Assembly (NCBI RefSeq): GCF_008831285.2
Contig: NC_045148.1
Location: forward strand, 3,224,001-3,288,000
Origin: Nymphaea colorata
Taxonomy: Eukaryota; Streptophyta; Magnoliopsida; Nymphaeales; Nymphaeaceae
Direction: 5' to 3'
DNA: 64,000 nt
Below the pieces are notes generated by a model that searched no databases, was not told where the DNA came from, and saw only the letters and a program-made list of their open reading frames with translations. Positions 1 to 12,506 of this stretch are shown here, piece after piece; within the stretch, counting starts at the first letter, position 1, and each line of letters opens with the position of its first letter. Made by a program: the position numbers and the translations under genes.

Positions 1-888
1 CAGTCTTATAAATAAAGACAACAAGACACAAAAGAGAGAAGCAAAAAAGAATGCTGAAAAGAACCCAAATGCGATAAAGTGTTGCTTATCAAAGATAAAG
101 TGTTCTTATCAAAAAGGGAAGCAAAACAGAATGCTGAAAAGAACCCAAAGCCGATAAAGCGTTACACTTGTTAATGAAGCATTTCGTTTAAACATCTCGA
201 AAGTTGTGAAAATATCTCCCATTTTTCTGGTAACAAAAGTTGGAGGCTTACCCTCCATGCAGCAGTTTTCCGGAATTTAATAATCAATTACGCAAAATAA
301 TGAATGAAGTGTACTCTGTGTCTTCAAAGACCCAAGATCATGTTGATGCCCTAAAATGGCATCAACCCAAAAAAAAAAATTGAAAATACTTGAAAGGGCC
401 CATTAAGTTTTCCAAAATTTTTGGAGGCACAATGAACCAAAAGATCAATCAGATTAATGAAGTTTTTGAAACTCGATTACAGGAGCCCATTATATTGTTC
501 AAATTCCTACTGGGGCCAGATTAGAATTTTTAAAATATTAATGGACAAATTTAGTTTCCAATATTCGAGGATGGGGTCGGAGGCCGCCCAAACTTCCCTT
601 GTTCTATGTAAATTTGATGAAAGAAATTCATGAAGAGTGAGCATTGGAGATTATAGTAGTGCTTGAAGAATAAAACTCCCACAAGTATTAAAAAAAAAAA
701 CATTCTCAATGTACGGACTATAATAGTTAATACATAATGCTGAGAAGCAAATAATACCAAAAAAAAAATGGAGGACAAGAAAGGAGACAAAAGAAGAAAC
801 GAAACAGAGATAAAAGCAGATAGGAGGAGGCAATCCAGAAATGGGGAGTAAATTAGTAAACAAGATGAACGAATAGAAAGACAATCAC
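1..888. other. AT-rich flank, presumed downstream part of B3-like gene
   Basis: This stretch lies 3' of the B3-like exon on the minus strand, so it should hold that gene's introns and later exons. I could not identify a convincing continuation of the B3 fold. A short direct repeat of the words GATAAAGTGTT and AGAATGCTGAAAAGAACCCAAA occurs twice at about 48-145. The open frames here are short and AT-rich with no family signature. Confidence 0.4.
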
Positions 889-1041
889 CAAGCTCTCGCG
901 AAAATTTTCAAACAACACTTTGAAGAATTGTGGCTTCTTCCATGAAGATCCGTCGCACTCGTTCTCCTCAGCAGTCTCTGGAAGACAACATTGAACTCCA
1001 ATATTTAGGCTTCTCGCTTTTCCCGAACAATTGTTTTTCAT
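889..1041 (-). CDS. Probable first exon of a B3-domain (REM-like) protein, partial
   Basis: On the minus strand an ATG at 1041 opens 51 codons that end exactly at a GT donor (GTGATT, 888 leftward). The last third reads KKPQFFKVLFENFRESL, which matches the opening beta strand of plant B3 DNA-binding domains of the REM group, where a short N-terminal tail is followed by PxFFKVL and F(R/S)xxL. In that family the domain continues with a basic DNA-contacting strand, expected in the next exon, which I could not place with confidence between 1 and 888. Upstream, about 1042-1120 is rich in CT on the coding strand, as in the other leaders here. REM proteins are nuclear and bind DNA. The alternative is a chance frame, but the FFKVL motif, the ATG and the donor agree with one another. 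Confidence 0.45.
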
Positions 1042-4000
1042 ATCGGCTGGGGTGAAGGAGGAGGAGGGGGAGGAGAAAGAGGTAAGGGAAGAAGAGGAGA
1101 ATCGGCGCGCCTATTTAATTTTAGCCGGCGAGGAGCTTGTACGGTGTACTACTGTACCGCCCATTCGGCGAATACCTTTCGCTCGTGCCTTGAGAGTAAG
1201 AGGATAGGCGATGGCGGTAGGTAGGGTCACTCTTACTCTTGAATACGTGAAATTCCCTCGCTTTTTCGGGATGACCTTCTTGGGTGTTGCTTTTTGGCGG
1301 TTATACCTCGTGATGGATTGCTTTGGGATGGGAAGTGCTTCGTTTATTTAATCGATATTATGATTTTAAATTTTTTTCAATAAACACAAGTTTAATGCGT
1401 GTTCACATCTAGCCATTAAATACTTGCAAGTTGATCATTTCTTTTTGCTTGGATAAATACAGTATTAATTATAAATATCAATAAATAGTTTCTTGATATT
1501 GATGTCTATACATTGTCGAAAGAATTGATCAGAGCTAAAAAGAACACGTAAAAAGGAAATTATAGATGAAATTTATTTCGTTTGATAACTAAGGTGGATC
1601 CTTTTTTTCTCTTTTCGTTCTCGTCTTTCATCGTTTTAAAATCAAATTAATGAAGATGTGTTGATTCAGGAATTACAGATTTACTCCATAATCATAGAAT
1701 TATGATCTCACTTTAAGGGGTGGAATTATAATTACAGGAATCTTTTCATCTCTCTTCGAGGCACAAGGAATGAAAGCTTAATTCATACATTTTAGAATTT
1801 TAATTTCATTTTCATCAAACAAGTTATTTTTAATTATAGAATCAAAATTCTAATTCATCAAACCTATAAAAGAAACTTGTCTCTACATGGAAAATGCTTG
1901 TGCAAGTCTATCAGTCTGCTATGGGTTTGCTTCATCTAAACAACTAAACAAAGAGAAGATGTCCCTTTGGTAGTCATGTGAGAATTGCCTCACGAATGAA
2001 ATTATGCTTATCAATTCCTCAGCTAACTCAGCTCAGCCAGTTACATTCTACCTTTGCAAGGGTTTCACTTTCTCCTAGCAATGGCGTTAGTAATTTAACA
2101 ATTATAAAACTAAATTAGTAGTTTCAAATTGTTGGGGACACAAGCGACCTGACAAACTAAATTGTTTGAAGCCATCTTAATGAGTCAGTTGGTAAGTCGG
2201 AATTAACTCGGATCACTTTAAATTTGTCAAAAAAAGAAGAACCTGAATGTGGTTAGAACCAATCAAAACTTGGGTTCTAATTACAAAATTTCACAGGAAA
2301 ATCTGATGTGAATGTTCTTGAGTTGCATTTAATTGGATTTTGTAATAAACCTTTTCTAGTTGCATTTGACTTATAATACGAATCCACTTTAACCAACATC
2401 TCTTTTAACGAATTCGACGGTGGCAACATTTCTAAGGTAAACCTATGGTGCCTGTAATTCCTTATCTTTGTGTCATTCTTCTTTTTCTTTAAAAGGTAAA
2501 TTGAATTAATGCACTTTCAGGGATTCATTTTTTAAACCTTAATTTGAAAGACTTAACGTCCTTTAACTCCTAATCAGGATTGAGAAATTGGCTAAAACCG
2601 ACCGATTTAGCAAAATCCAGCTTGACCTTATTTTTGTTACTTATATATATAGACACATCGACATATAACACAATTTAGCATGATATTAGACAATGTATAG
2701 TAAGCTATAGAATAGGTTGATAGAAGAAACATATTCAAATTGGGTTTAATTAAATATTATATGTATGACACAATCCTATCCGATGTTGAATGTTGACGGA
2801 TTGCTAAAATTTAAAATTTTTTTTGCTACATAATAGTTACTATATTAGCATTTCCCAACCAGTCAACACTCATCTATTCGTAATTTGAAATGACTGAGCT
2901 TAACCTGGACTTTTGGCTTCTCTACCACTAGAGAGGTTTCCATCGCAACCAAAAGTCGAATTTAGTCCAACCAGGTTGAACCAAGCGGTTGACAGAATGA
3001 GAAGACGAAGGCGAATGTGCAATTATGGCACACACAAATCAATGTGCACCTCCCTCCGAAATGTAGCATAATAATGGCCAGGATATGACGGCTTCTTCCT
3101 CATGCTCTATAACAAAAGCCATGCACAGGCCTTTTTTATGTTATCTCAAAACTTTTCATTTGTAATTAATATACTAACCTTTCACCATTAGAATGTACCC
3201 ACATACCATATAGTGTAGAGCTGGGTTATCTTTGTAACAGTCTTCCCTACAAAATCACGGGTATTTACTAACGTGTGGAAAAAGTCCATCGTGTTAGCAG
3301 ACGTTCGTCTTTACGACGGTTCAGATAAAATATCAGTGAATGGAAAGCATTTACTGACGTGTAGTGGATGACCATTGCTGAAACTTCTTTCCTTTTGGTC
3401 GGTCATATAGCGGTGAATATATTTTACCGCTATAAATCTATTGCACTGAAACTTTCAGGGATGCGTTAGAGACTTTCTTGCACATTTTATTTGGAGGTAA
3501 GATGCTGAATTGATAATTAAATTTTTTTGTGCGTATAAGATTCTTTGGTCAAGCCAAAGTGGGCTATGCTAAGGGTTTCATATTTAATAAATCATGTTGC
3601 ATGATCTCTCGCTCATCCTTGACCAGGAAAAAAGTCTTCTAGTTCCTTTTGTCCCAATACTACAGAGTCATGTCAATATCTGGCATCGAACTTTTCGTTT
3701 TTCTCCTCAAAGTCTCCCTTGGCAAACTATTATAAAAATGGGCGTGGGTTGAGTTGAAAACAAACTTGGCCTGGTGTGGTTTGAAAAAATAATAATAAGT
3801 ATTATCCCAAGCAAGAAAGTTTGATACTCGATGAACATCCGATCCGGCCCAGCCTAATTATTAACAGGGCCCGTGGCACGCCTCACAATTAACTAGTTGG
3901 GTCCACGCTTGGTCCGATGCCAAGCTTGGATAGGCATGATCAGTAGGGATGTCTATGGATTTATATTTGCTTTTACGAATATTTACATATTTGAATTTGA

Positions 4001-4382
4001 ATCACATATATTCTTAATTGTATTTGCTTTTACAATACTCACATATACGGATAAAAAAGTCGTATCAAAATCTAAAATCCTATTTTACAATCAAATCAAA
4101 ATCCAGAAATCCGGTACACGGACATCGACAGCATTGCTCCATGCCGTTCATGTAGTTTCACTTTTCTATTGAAAACCCCAATAGGAAGAAGGGAACAGGA
4201 AAATACATAACCGAGAGCTCTTGACAGAGATTCATGGCTCAGGCTGAGTTGCGAGCACGGGAACGCTTCGTCTTTTGTTTGTGTTTCTAAAACAAACGGC
4301 TGCTTGTGCGTGTGAGATGACGAGAACGAAGAGAAGAGGCACATGGTGGACACGTTGCAGGTGATCGCAGTGCCGAGAAAGT
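1042..4382. other. Intergenic region, no gene recognised
   Basis: About 3.3 kb of mostly AT-rich DNA between the divergent B3-like exon and the RING gene. The first 250 bases are GC-richer and probably include the promoter of the B3-like gene. At about 3260-3430 two similar phrases, one with TTACTAACGTGTGG and one with TTACTGACGTGTAG, resemble decayed transposon termini, but no duplicated target site was found. At 3960-4060 the phrase GTATTTGCTTTTAC or close variants recurs. Nothing codes convincingly. Confidence 0.5.
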
Positions 4383-4396
4383 GTGCCACGTGGCAC
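4383..4396. promoter_or_regulatory. 14-bp perfect palindrome with a G-box, promoter of the RING gene
   Basis: GTGCCACGTGGCAC is its own reverse complement and is centred on the G-box CACGTG. It sits about 430 bp before the RING gene start codon, inside the GC-richer promoter-proximal region. G-boxes are bound by plant bZIP and bHLH factors in light, ABA and gibberellin responses. Occupancy is inferred, not shown. Confidence 0.5.
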
Positions 4397-4524
4397 AACG
4401 TCCGGAAAGTAACAATTGTGCCCGTTCTGTTTGTGAAGAAATGCTTTGCTCCACTCTCACCGTCTGAACTTTCTCCTCTTCCGTCCTTTTCGTCTTTTGT
4501 TTGGAAGGATGAGAGAAGAAGTTC

Positions 4525-4740
4525 ATACCAGTCTCTCTCTCTCTCTCAAACTGTAAAAGTATCTCCCTCCCCTTACCTTTTCCCCGTCTTCCCCCTCTTG
4601 TCTCTCTTCCTCCTCCATTCTCTCCCTCTCCCTTTCTGTGACTGGTGATGCCCAGGACCAGTCATTCATGGCACAGTTGAAAAACAGGTATTCTCTCTCT
4701 CTTTCTTTCTCTGTCTGTCTGTCTGTCTCTATATTCGAAA
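4525..4740 (+). promoter_or_regulatory. CT-rich leader and possible 5' UTR intron donor of the RING gene
   Basis: Two pyrimidine-rich tracts, (CT)n at about 4531-4548 and a CT/CTGT tract at about 4693-4731, precede the gene. Between them ATG codons at 4648 and 4667 occur upstream of the chosen start. AAACAG followed by GTATTC at about 4688 could be a 5' UTR splice donor, which would separate these upstream ATGs from the main frame. CT-rich leaders are common in plant core promoters and 5' UTRs. Transcript ends are not visible from sequence. Confidence 0.35.
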
Positions 4741-4814
4741 TATTCTGAACCTCTGGTCTTGTGAGGATTGATAGAGAGAAGGCGTTGAATCTGAATTTCG
4801 GGATCCCCATATCA

Positions 4815-5976
4815 ATGGCAGCTGCGTTACAGGACCTGCCGGCAACCGGAAATGTTCAGCAGTACGACGATTCCGGTAAGCAACACAAATATATACCGAG
4901 GGAATGCGAAATGTTAAGTATATATGGCCTCTCCTTTTTTATGGTGTTTCCATTTCTCGGCCTCTCCCCCAACTTGGTTTGTTGTTGATTTGTTTATCGT
5001 TTTCATTCGCTTATAGATCTCAATCTCGTGATGAGCACTGCGATGCTGAGCGGGCCTCACAGCGGCCTTACCACGAACAACACCTTGACCAACTGGAGAA
5101 AGCGTGGGCGAGAGTCCGGTGATTCGTTTCCTCCGGCGAGAGAGAATCCGCCGTTGATCATGCCGAGCTCTTCGGCTGCTGGAACCAAGTTGTCTATCTT
5201 AGGCGAGGCTGTCGCCGCCCCGATTCAGCAGCCGCAACAGGAAATCGAACGGTTCATTGCACTTCAGGTACACGCCCTTCCCTTCTGTTGATCAATTGCA
5301 TGCTCTTTGGTTAGCCACAGACACGGAGAGATCGATCGGGAGAGAGAGAGAGCAGCTACTTTTATGTTTTATCTCTTAATTTTGATTGCTACCCCAAAAA
5401 AAGATCGAACCCTGCGAACTTTTCACTGAACCGATCGGTCGAGCTGTGCAGACGGAAAGGGTGAGATCAGACCTCGAGGAGAAGCAGAAGAGGCAATCGA
5501 GGCGTCTCATGGCGGTTTTGGAACGCACCATCGTAAAGAAACTGAAGCAGAAAGAAGCGGAGATAGAGAGCATAGGAAAGGTCAACTGCGCCCTGGAAGA
5601 GAGAGTCAGGTCCCTATGCATCGAAAACCAGATATGGCAGAACCTCGCCAGGAGCAACGAGGCGACGGCCAACGCGCTGAGGAGCAACCTGGAGCAGGTC
5701 CTCGCCCAGGCCAACGAGGGCCACGGGGACAGCAAGGAAGACGCCTGTGCGGCCGAGTCCTGCTGCTGCAACAACAACAAATCCGCGGAAGAAGAAGATG
5801 ACCATCTTGCTGGAAACGGGGAGTGGAGGTGCCGGAACTGCGAGGAGAGCACGTCCAGCGTGCTTCTGCTGCCATGCAGGCACCTCTGCCTCTGCAGCGG
5901 CTGCGCCGCTGCCTTCGACACCTGCCCAATCTGTAAATCCACCAAAACCGCCACCGTCCAGGTCTACTTATCTTGA
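4815..5976 (+). CDS. BOI/BRG-type RING E3 ubiquitin ligase, three exons
   Basis: Exons are 4815-4875, 5017-5267 and 5452-5976, all with GT-AG introns, giving about 278 residues, close to the 290-340 usual in the family. The N-terminal half is poorly conserved but carries the WRKRGRE basic patch typical of BOI proteins. Next comes a long coiled-coil segment (TERVRSDLEEKQKR through ALEERVRSLCIENQIWQNLA and NEATANALRSNLEQVL), the family hallmark. A C-terminal C3HC4 RING follows, with cysteine pairs CRNC, PCRHLCLC and CPIC, ending TVQVYLS. Arabidopsis relatives (BOI, BRG1-3) ubiquitinate targets in pathogen, cell-death and gibberellin/DELLA signalling, so the same role is inferred. The start was chosen as the first ATG in frame with exon 2. 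Exon 3 is much GC-richer than the flanks. All RING ligands are present. Confidence 0.9.
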
Positions 5977-8900
5977 ACCGCGGTACCAAACGCCACCACC
6001 TTCATCACGGTCATGATGCACGGCATAGGTAATAGGAAAACAGAAGAACAAGGTAGAAAGAAATAAATAAAACTAAAGGAAAACGAAAGGAAGAAGAAAA
6101 AGAGAAAACTCATTTGTTTCATTCATTAAATTTCATTTTCAGCTTCTTCTTCTGCTGTCAAAGGAATGCTAAAGTTATAGCACGGAACCACCTTTGTCGG
6201 TACATTATGGGAAAAGGCCAATTCAGCCATGGGGATATGATTCTCTTTAGAAGAAGAGAAAGCTAAGGGGACACGACAAATCCATATTGCATGTTCTCCT
6301 CTTTATTCCTTCTCCTTTGGGACTCGAATTCTGGGGAGGTGCACTACTGACTCGTGACCATGACCTGCCATGGTTTTTTTTTGCTCCACTTGCAGCTACC
6401 TCTGACAATGAAAGTTGATCATAATATACACTTAAATAGTTAAGGATTCGACGGTAATCATGTTTATAAAGCATATACGCATAATAAACATATAGAACTG
6501 TTGTTTACTTTTGTTGAGTTTCAGTGGAGATAGGAGTATTTCAATGGAGATAAGAATATTTCGTGGAGGATAGCCGAAGCTTCACTCAACTCCACGATTC
6601 AAAACAGGAACTAATCCACTCAGCTCTTGTCATGATCGTTGCTCCTACCTCCAAGAAGACCATGCTGTTGAGTTAGGTGTATTCGTAGAAGACAAAGCCA
6701 ATGGATTAAAATGAATGTGCATGTAAGTGGGCAAATCATGAGATATGACTGTTTGGTTCCTTCTGTACAATTTTTATGGTGGCAGTATCTGCTGTCCTTT
6801 CTACTCGATGCGTTTGTTCATGTGATGTTAAAAGTTGAATGACAGTGGTCTTGATGGACACTCACTTCAAATTGGTTCTGTGATCTGAGGCGGCCGAAGA
6901 GGACAATCGGGCCGTGATCTGGTTTGTCCTGATCGTGATTGTGATGGAGAAATTGAATCTGATTTTGGATCTAATCGTGGATTTGACCCGTCGTTCCAAT
7001 TGGAGAAAGCAATGACGTATGAAGTCTAGATTTTCGGAAATTTGAAAAGGTGGGATCAAGGGCCAGGAAACGTGAAGCGGTGAAGGGATTGATTCGTCAT
7101 CTCCCTGTAACGGACGATCGAGTTTTAGCAGTTGCTGATCCCCTATCGCTTTCTGGATCTGATAAGTTCCGGCATGGTTATGAACCCAATCCAAACCGTT
7201 TCTGCTTGATCTGCCTTCCCTCACATTTTGGTAAAAAATCCTTTATAGTTATATTTTAGAAAAAATTTTATATGACCCATGCAAAGGTTTTAAAAATTAT
7301 TGTTTGGCTCTTGTAGAAATTTTGAAAATACCGTTGGCCTCTAACAAAAAATAAAAAAATTCTGCTCCAGGCATCTGCATTTGCATGTGGACATTTTTTT
7401 TTCTTTATTTATATCTAGATTTTTTGCTGAATTAATGGATACGTAAAAGGCAGGAATTAATAAACGAATATCTAAAACAATAGGGCAAAGTGTCTTAAGA
7501 GAGAGAGAGAGAGGCTGCCAATAGCTTTATATCCAGCACAAAAGCAGGGGCGACGGTTATCCTGAAAGTTTCGACTAGTGAAATATTGATGATCGAGGAA
7601 TGAGTGTCTTAATATCAACGAGGTCAGCCTGAGCATGTCTGTCGTTAGGATGTAATGCGATGTTCCTTCTCAACTCAGATCCAACTCATCAACAAATTAA
7701 ACTGAGGTTGGATTCTAATTTGATGTAGGATGTAGGTTAAAATCACATGTCACATATTTGTCCAAACTTTTCATTATTAGCCCTCACAGGGGCAAAATTG
7801 TCCTTTCACATTTTGCACCCCAGTTTATTCTTGAGCATAAGTTATTATTCGATGTATATACCTAAGTTCATTATTTCAAACCATTATAACTTGATCCCAA
7901 GTCTCTCAGACTTCGAAATCCATATCTCTGATCTTTTTTTTTTACTAGACCTAAAGCTCTTACTGAATTCCTTAAGCAGTCTTTTATCAAAGTAAGAACC
8001 GTTCTCTAGAAATTTTCTTGTATCAAGATATTGCTCCAACTCTTTAATCCTAGTCGAAAACTATGACCCTAGGTTCAATGAACCTATACACCTCTTATTT
8101 TGATGTCAATTATGTGCAACATGTGTCATATATATATTTCATATACCAAAAAATGTGTGCCACATATGTCCTTCCTTTTCTCTGTTTCCTTAGAGAGGGC
8201 ACGACTTTTGCCTGTAGATCCCTTGAGCAACCATCTGAGGACGATCTCCTTCATTTTTTTGGATCATTATTACCAGAAAAGGTAGCATTGGTTGCTGAAA
8301 AGATTTTGAAATAGTGTCAGTTTACAGGCAAAACAATGAACAAACTAGTTTCATTATCGAAGGTTTTAAAGGAAAGATGGAAAACAGAAAATTGGACACT
8401 TGCTTCACCATTACAAAGTTGGCCTGGTTGTTAAAGAGCTGTTCGGGTAATTCTGCAATGTGATAATTTTGGTTGATGCAAAAACTCGTGGTGTTTGCTG
8501 TTGTTTATTTTGTTTAGAAGCGAAATAATATTCTCAGATTGATTAATGAATGACGAGAAGAGTTGCAAATCCTATCAAAACAATTAAATGTGAAATTCAT
8601 GTTAAGTCCAAACCCTGAATCGTCTTTAGCTTAAATCCGTTGATCTAAACAACAAGGACAAGCGCAATGAAAGAGATTCCAAAACAGTAAATAATTTATT
8701 GAAGAACCGATAGTTGCAGATTTAGTCACTGAAAACAACAGATTGTTTTGACCATGACTAACAGGAAGCCATGAGCAACTACGGTACATTCATCAGGATA
8801 ACTAGTTTTAATCGAAAGATGTTTGATTCCCAAAGTAGAAACAATCTTGTTTATAAGATAGTTGCAATAAAAAACTACGGCTTTTAAGAACGAGTGGTTT

Positions 8901-9196
8901 GCACATAAGACAAATTAATACTACAGAAATTCCAGAGGACTATTACTTATGGACCATAAAACTACACTTCAATCAAACCAACCAACGAACATTTTAACAG
9001 TTTTCCTTAAGAGGAACGAAGTCTCACATTGGACACCGCATTATACATCAAGAATCTATTCCCAAAGGGAACACTTGCGTACTTATGTACAGTGTCTATG
9101 TAAACAAATGTACAGGCATAAGGCCTTTCCTTCTTCCGATTATGGATATGAACGATGATGGGAAGCTGATCAGTAGAGGTAGTCTCTGCATACTAG
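5977..9196. other. Intergenic region between the RING and Rab5 genes
   Basis: About 3.2 kb, holding the 3' UTR of the RING gene at its left and that of the Rab5 gene at its right (convergent transcription). A short (GA)n tract lies at about 7499-7512. The open frames at 6862-7224 and 8063-8314 have no recognisable domain and uneven base composition. No RNA gene or transposon was recognised. Confidence 0.5.
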
Positions 9197-12100
9197 CTAG
9201 GAGCAGCATGTTGCACTAGCGGCTCCATGTGCTGGTCTATCCACAAGAACCATCCCTGGGTTTGGCAATGGCTGGACACTTGGTAATCTCTTTGCTGAAA
9301 GGACAAAGAAATATAGTTAGAACAAAAGCAAGATATACTTAATTCATATTCTGGAGATTAAGTGGCACATTTATGTTGCCAAATTCATACAAAAAGTTTT
9401 TGCACTAAAAATTCTCTCCTTTTATAATAAAGGTTCCAGCAAAGATACCGATTTCGTAGAATATCTCATTCACATTTGTCGCTGTTTTTGCAGATGTTTC
9501 TATGAAGAACAGTCCATTCTCTTGAGCATATGCTTGACCTTCCTGAAATAGAAAAACATTATGAATATACTAGAAGAAAGCAATTAGCATCTAAACTGAA
9601 ACTACACAAAAAGAATGATGCCGGTTGATGATAAAGAAGGTTCAGGGATAGTGTGCATAAGAAACATTGAAATTATTAAAATATTTGTATACACTGAATT
9701 GCATAGCGTTCAGAAATAGAAAGCCATCATCAGTAAACTAGAAAAAAGCAATTAGCTTTTCAACTGAAACTACACAAAAAGATTGATGCTGATTGATAAT
9801 AAAGAAGATTCAGGGGTTGTCCATAATAATCATTGAAATGATTAAAATATTTATATACATTGAATTGCATGGCATCCAGAATTTCAGGAGCCTTACTGAA
9901 ATACAGACTTAGATGGTAACCATCACAACTTTTAACAACAAAGCAACATGTCACTATTTATCTTCTACTTTTCAGAGAGAGAGAGAGAGAGAGATTTCGG
10001 TAAAAACCTCCTTTCATTGTGCATCCATACACAAGCAAGTTTGAGCAAATGAGTAGACTAGCCATTGTTTCAATCATAATCACATAGATTGTGACATTCC
10101 AACTGTGCTTCCTCAAAGAACTATTTCATATAAATCAGCATTTTGTCCCCAATTTATTGACAAAGCTTGGCCAATGAGCAGAAACATTCTTTTCATTTTT
10201 ACTCTTCTATTGCATGGTATAACATTGCAACGCAACAGCAACCAGAATCAGAAACTACTATCTTTGGCTGTAGATTATATACATGAGAGGAAGAGTTTAG
10301 AGAGAAAGCATTTCCTTATATCTGAACCAATAAATGACAACGATGATAGCTTCAGGAAAATGGTTAATGTAGGAAACACTAGCAAAGAGTCATCACAAAT
10401 TACTTACTTCAGTGTTAACCCTCCGCTGTTCTAACAAATCAGCTTTATTTCCAGCAAGAGCTACCACCATACCTGGATTACCTTCAAAAGATATGATAAA
10501 AAGTGATCAAAGTAATAATCCATAAATAAGAAATTGAAGGCAAAAGGTCAATTCAGAAAAAAACCTACCTAGCAGATTAGAAGCCAAGAAGAATATACAA
10601 ATTAGTGACAATTTCATCAAAACTGGAGAAAGGGGATAATAGAAAGCCTGCAGAGATTGAGATGCTATAAGAAGTTACCTTGAACTTGAAGTTCTTGAAC
10701 CCACTTTTTTGCTCGAGTAAATGAAACCTAATTGATCAATAGAGAACTCTTAATATAACAACATAATGAGCAGAAATAATGCTATTTTTTTCTGCAAGTA
10801 ATGCATGAAAAAGCACGTTCACTTCTTTGCCTTTCTGCAGTCTGTGTGAATACGCATACTGAAACTTAACCCATTTAACATGTGATCGCTTTGACATTCT
10901 ACAAACAGAGGAAACACCTACAGTTCTGGATGCTCCAAAACATGATGATAATCAAACTGATAAATTTGAAAGTTGACTCTCAACATGATATTGTGTTTAG
11001 ATAGCCATGCTCCAAACCTCAAGTTATTTTCAGAATTGCCTCAAACACCCACTACATGCACTTTGATAAGACAGAGTTACTGATCCATAAAGTCTTAACA
11101 CTGTAATATGTCTTGTAGCAATTTCTTACTAAATTATGTAATAATGGGAGAATGATAAGGAATCCACAAAAAGAGGTTTCACAGCTTACCAAGATTTTCT
11201 CATCTGTATAAGAGAAGGGCTGAAAGCCAAAAAATCCAACATAAGGATTAGATGTTAATTAGCTATTTACTTGTCGCTTTTATTTTTGATGTCTTCTTAT
11301 CACCTGACGTTCTTACCTCAATGGAATAAGTTTTCCTCCTTTTCAAGCAAAGTTCTAGGTATTGGTTCTGAAACGACTGATAAAAAGAAAGAGTATAAGC
11401 TCCAAATGGAGTAACTCTCAACTATTATGTCAAGCTGAACCAGCATCACTTTCAATGATTAACAATTGGCAACAGAATTGGGACTCAAAGCTAGTTATGA
11501 TCTGCAGAAACACATTAATCAGAGTCTGCATGTTCCCACTACCTTTGCTTGACATGCATTGTTAAATAGAGAACACTTGTGGCAATTTCACACTAACCGA
11601 ATTCGTTATGTCATAGACAATTATGGCCGCAGCTGCTCCTCTGTAATACATGGGAGCCAAGCTATGATACCTTTCTTGCCCAGCAGTATCCCAAATCTCA
11701 AATTTGACGGTCGTGTCATTCATAGCTAATGTTTGAGAGAAAAAGGCAGCACCAATCGTTGATTCCTTGCAATGCAGAAAAAACAAGAAAGAAATTCAAT
11801 CATACATGACATGAAAAGCAGCAAACGATAAACTCGTAAAGTACAATTCACCAACCTGGAATTCAAGAAACTGGCCTTTCACAAACCGCAGAACCAGACT
11901 CGATTTTCCAGCGCCAACATCACCAAGGAGAACCTAGTGGATGCCAAAACAACAGTAATTCGACTAAGATACACTACACAAGAGGGGTTAAACCACCAGA
12001 AAAGAATCCAATCTGTAGACCTACAAACGGAAATTGGTTATCAGAAAATCTGGTCTCTATTATCAGATAAAACACGTTGATCATAGGGGAACAGCATGCC

Positions 12101-12506
12101 AAACGAGATCGCAAAGAAGTGGCTACTGCCAAATTAACAAATCAAAGAAAAAATCACATAAGAAGAAAGTCAATAAGAGGAGAACATCCCTAGCACAAAC
12201 TTCCAATTGACTAAAGCTAGATCAACCTAAATAACCATGCAATTGGAAAACAGCTAACTCATCTTAAAACAAAATTTCAATTGAATCCTCAGTCGGGAAA
12301 GAAAGATTTTAAAGAGAACCCCTAAGAAAGCAGGCAAAGAAAAATCAAAACGCATAATTCAAGCGAACGCGAGGAAGCCCCTCAAAATCGAAAGGTTTCA
12401 ACAACACATACAACCAAAACAATTAATGAAGAAGAAACCAAAAACAAGAAAAAAGTTAGAACCGCACCAGCTTTGCACTGCGAGTCTTGTGCCCAATAGT
12501 CGCCAT
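9197..12506 (-). CDS. RABF2: Rab5-type small GTPase (RABF2/ARA7/RHA1-like), seven exons
   Basis: Minus-strand exons are 12468-12506, 11856-11933, 11598-11765, 10679-10727, 10408-10481, 9449-9542 and 9197-9294. They sum to 600 bases (199 residues plus stop) and all introns are GT-AG. The protein shows GDVGAGKSS (P-loop), [11 protein letters not shown] (switch I and Rab5 effector face), [14 protein letters not shown] (switch II), GNKADL (base binding) and ETSAK. It ends with CCS, a geranylgeranylation tail of the XCCX class. Plant Rab5 proteins act on multivesicular endosomes in traffic to the vacuole, cycling with VPS9a-type exchange factors and tethers. Conserved length and exon phases argue for an intact gene. 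The N-terminus reads [13 protein letters not shown], differing from the usual NKNINAKL. The 3' end converges on the RING gene; the 5' end abuts the start of the tandem duplication. Confidence 0.95.
9570..9885. repeat. Tandem duplication of about 168 bp inside a Rab5 intron
   Basis: The intron between the fifth and sixth coding exons contains two diverged adjacent copies. The first begins CTAGAAGAAAGCAATTAGC at 9570 and the second CTAGAAAAAAGCAATTAGC at 9738. Both continue with AACTGAAACTACACAAAAAG and later TGAATTGCAT. The copy length is about 168 bp with scattered substitutions. No transposon ends flank it, so a simple local duplication is the likely origin. It does not touch the splice sites. 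Confidence 0.75.

Noticed and set aside
3260-3430. Similar phrases with TTACTRACGTGT considered as a MITE
   Set aside because: The copies are direct rather than inverted, and no target duplication was found.
6862-7224. 120-residue minus-strand frame between the RING and Rab5 genes
   Set aside because: No domain, no splice-compatible neighbours and no family resemblance. Treated as chance.
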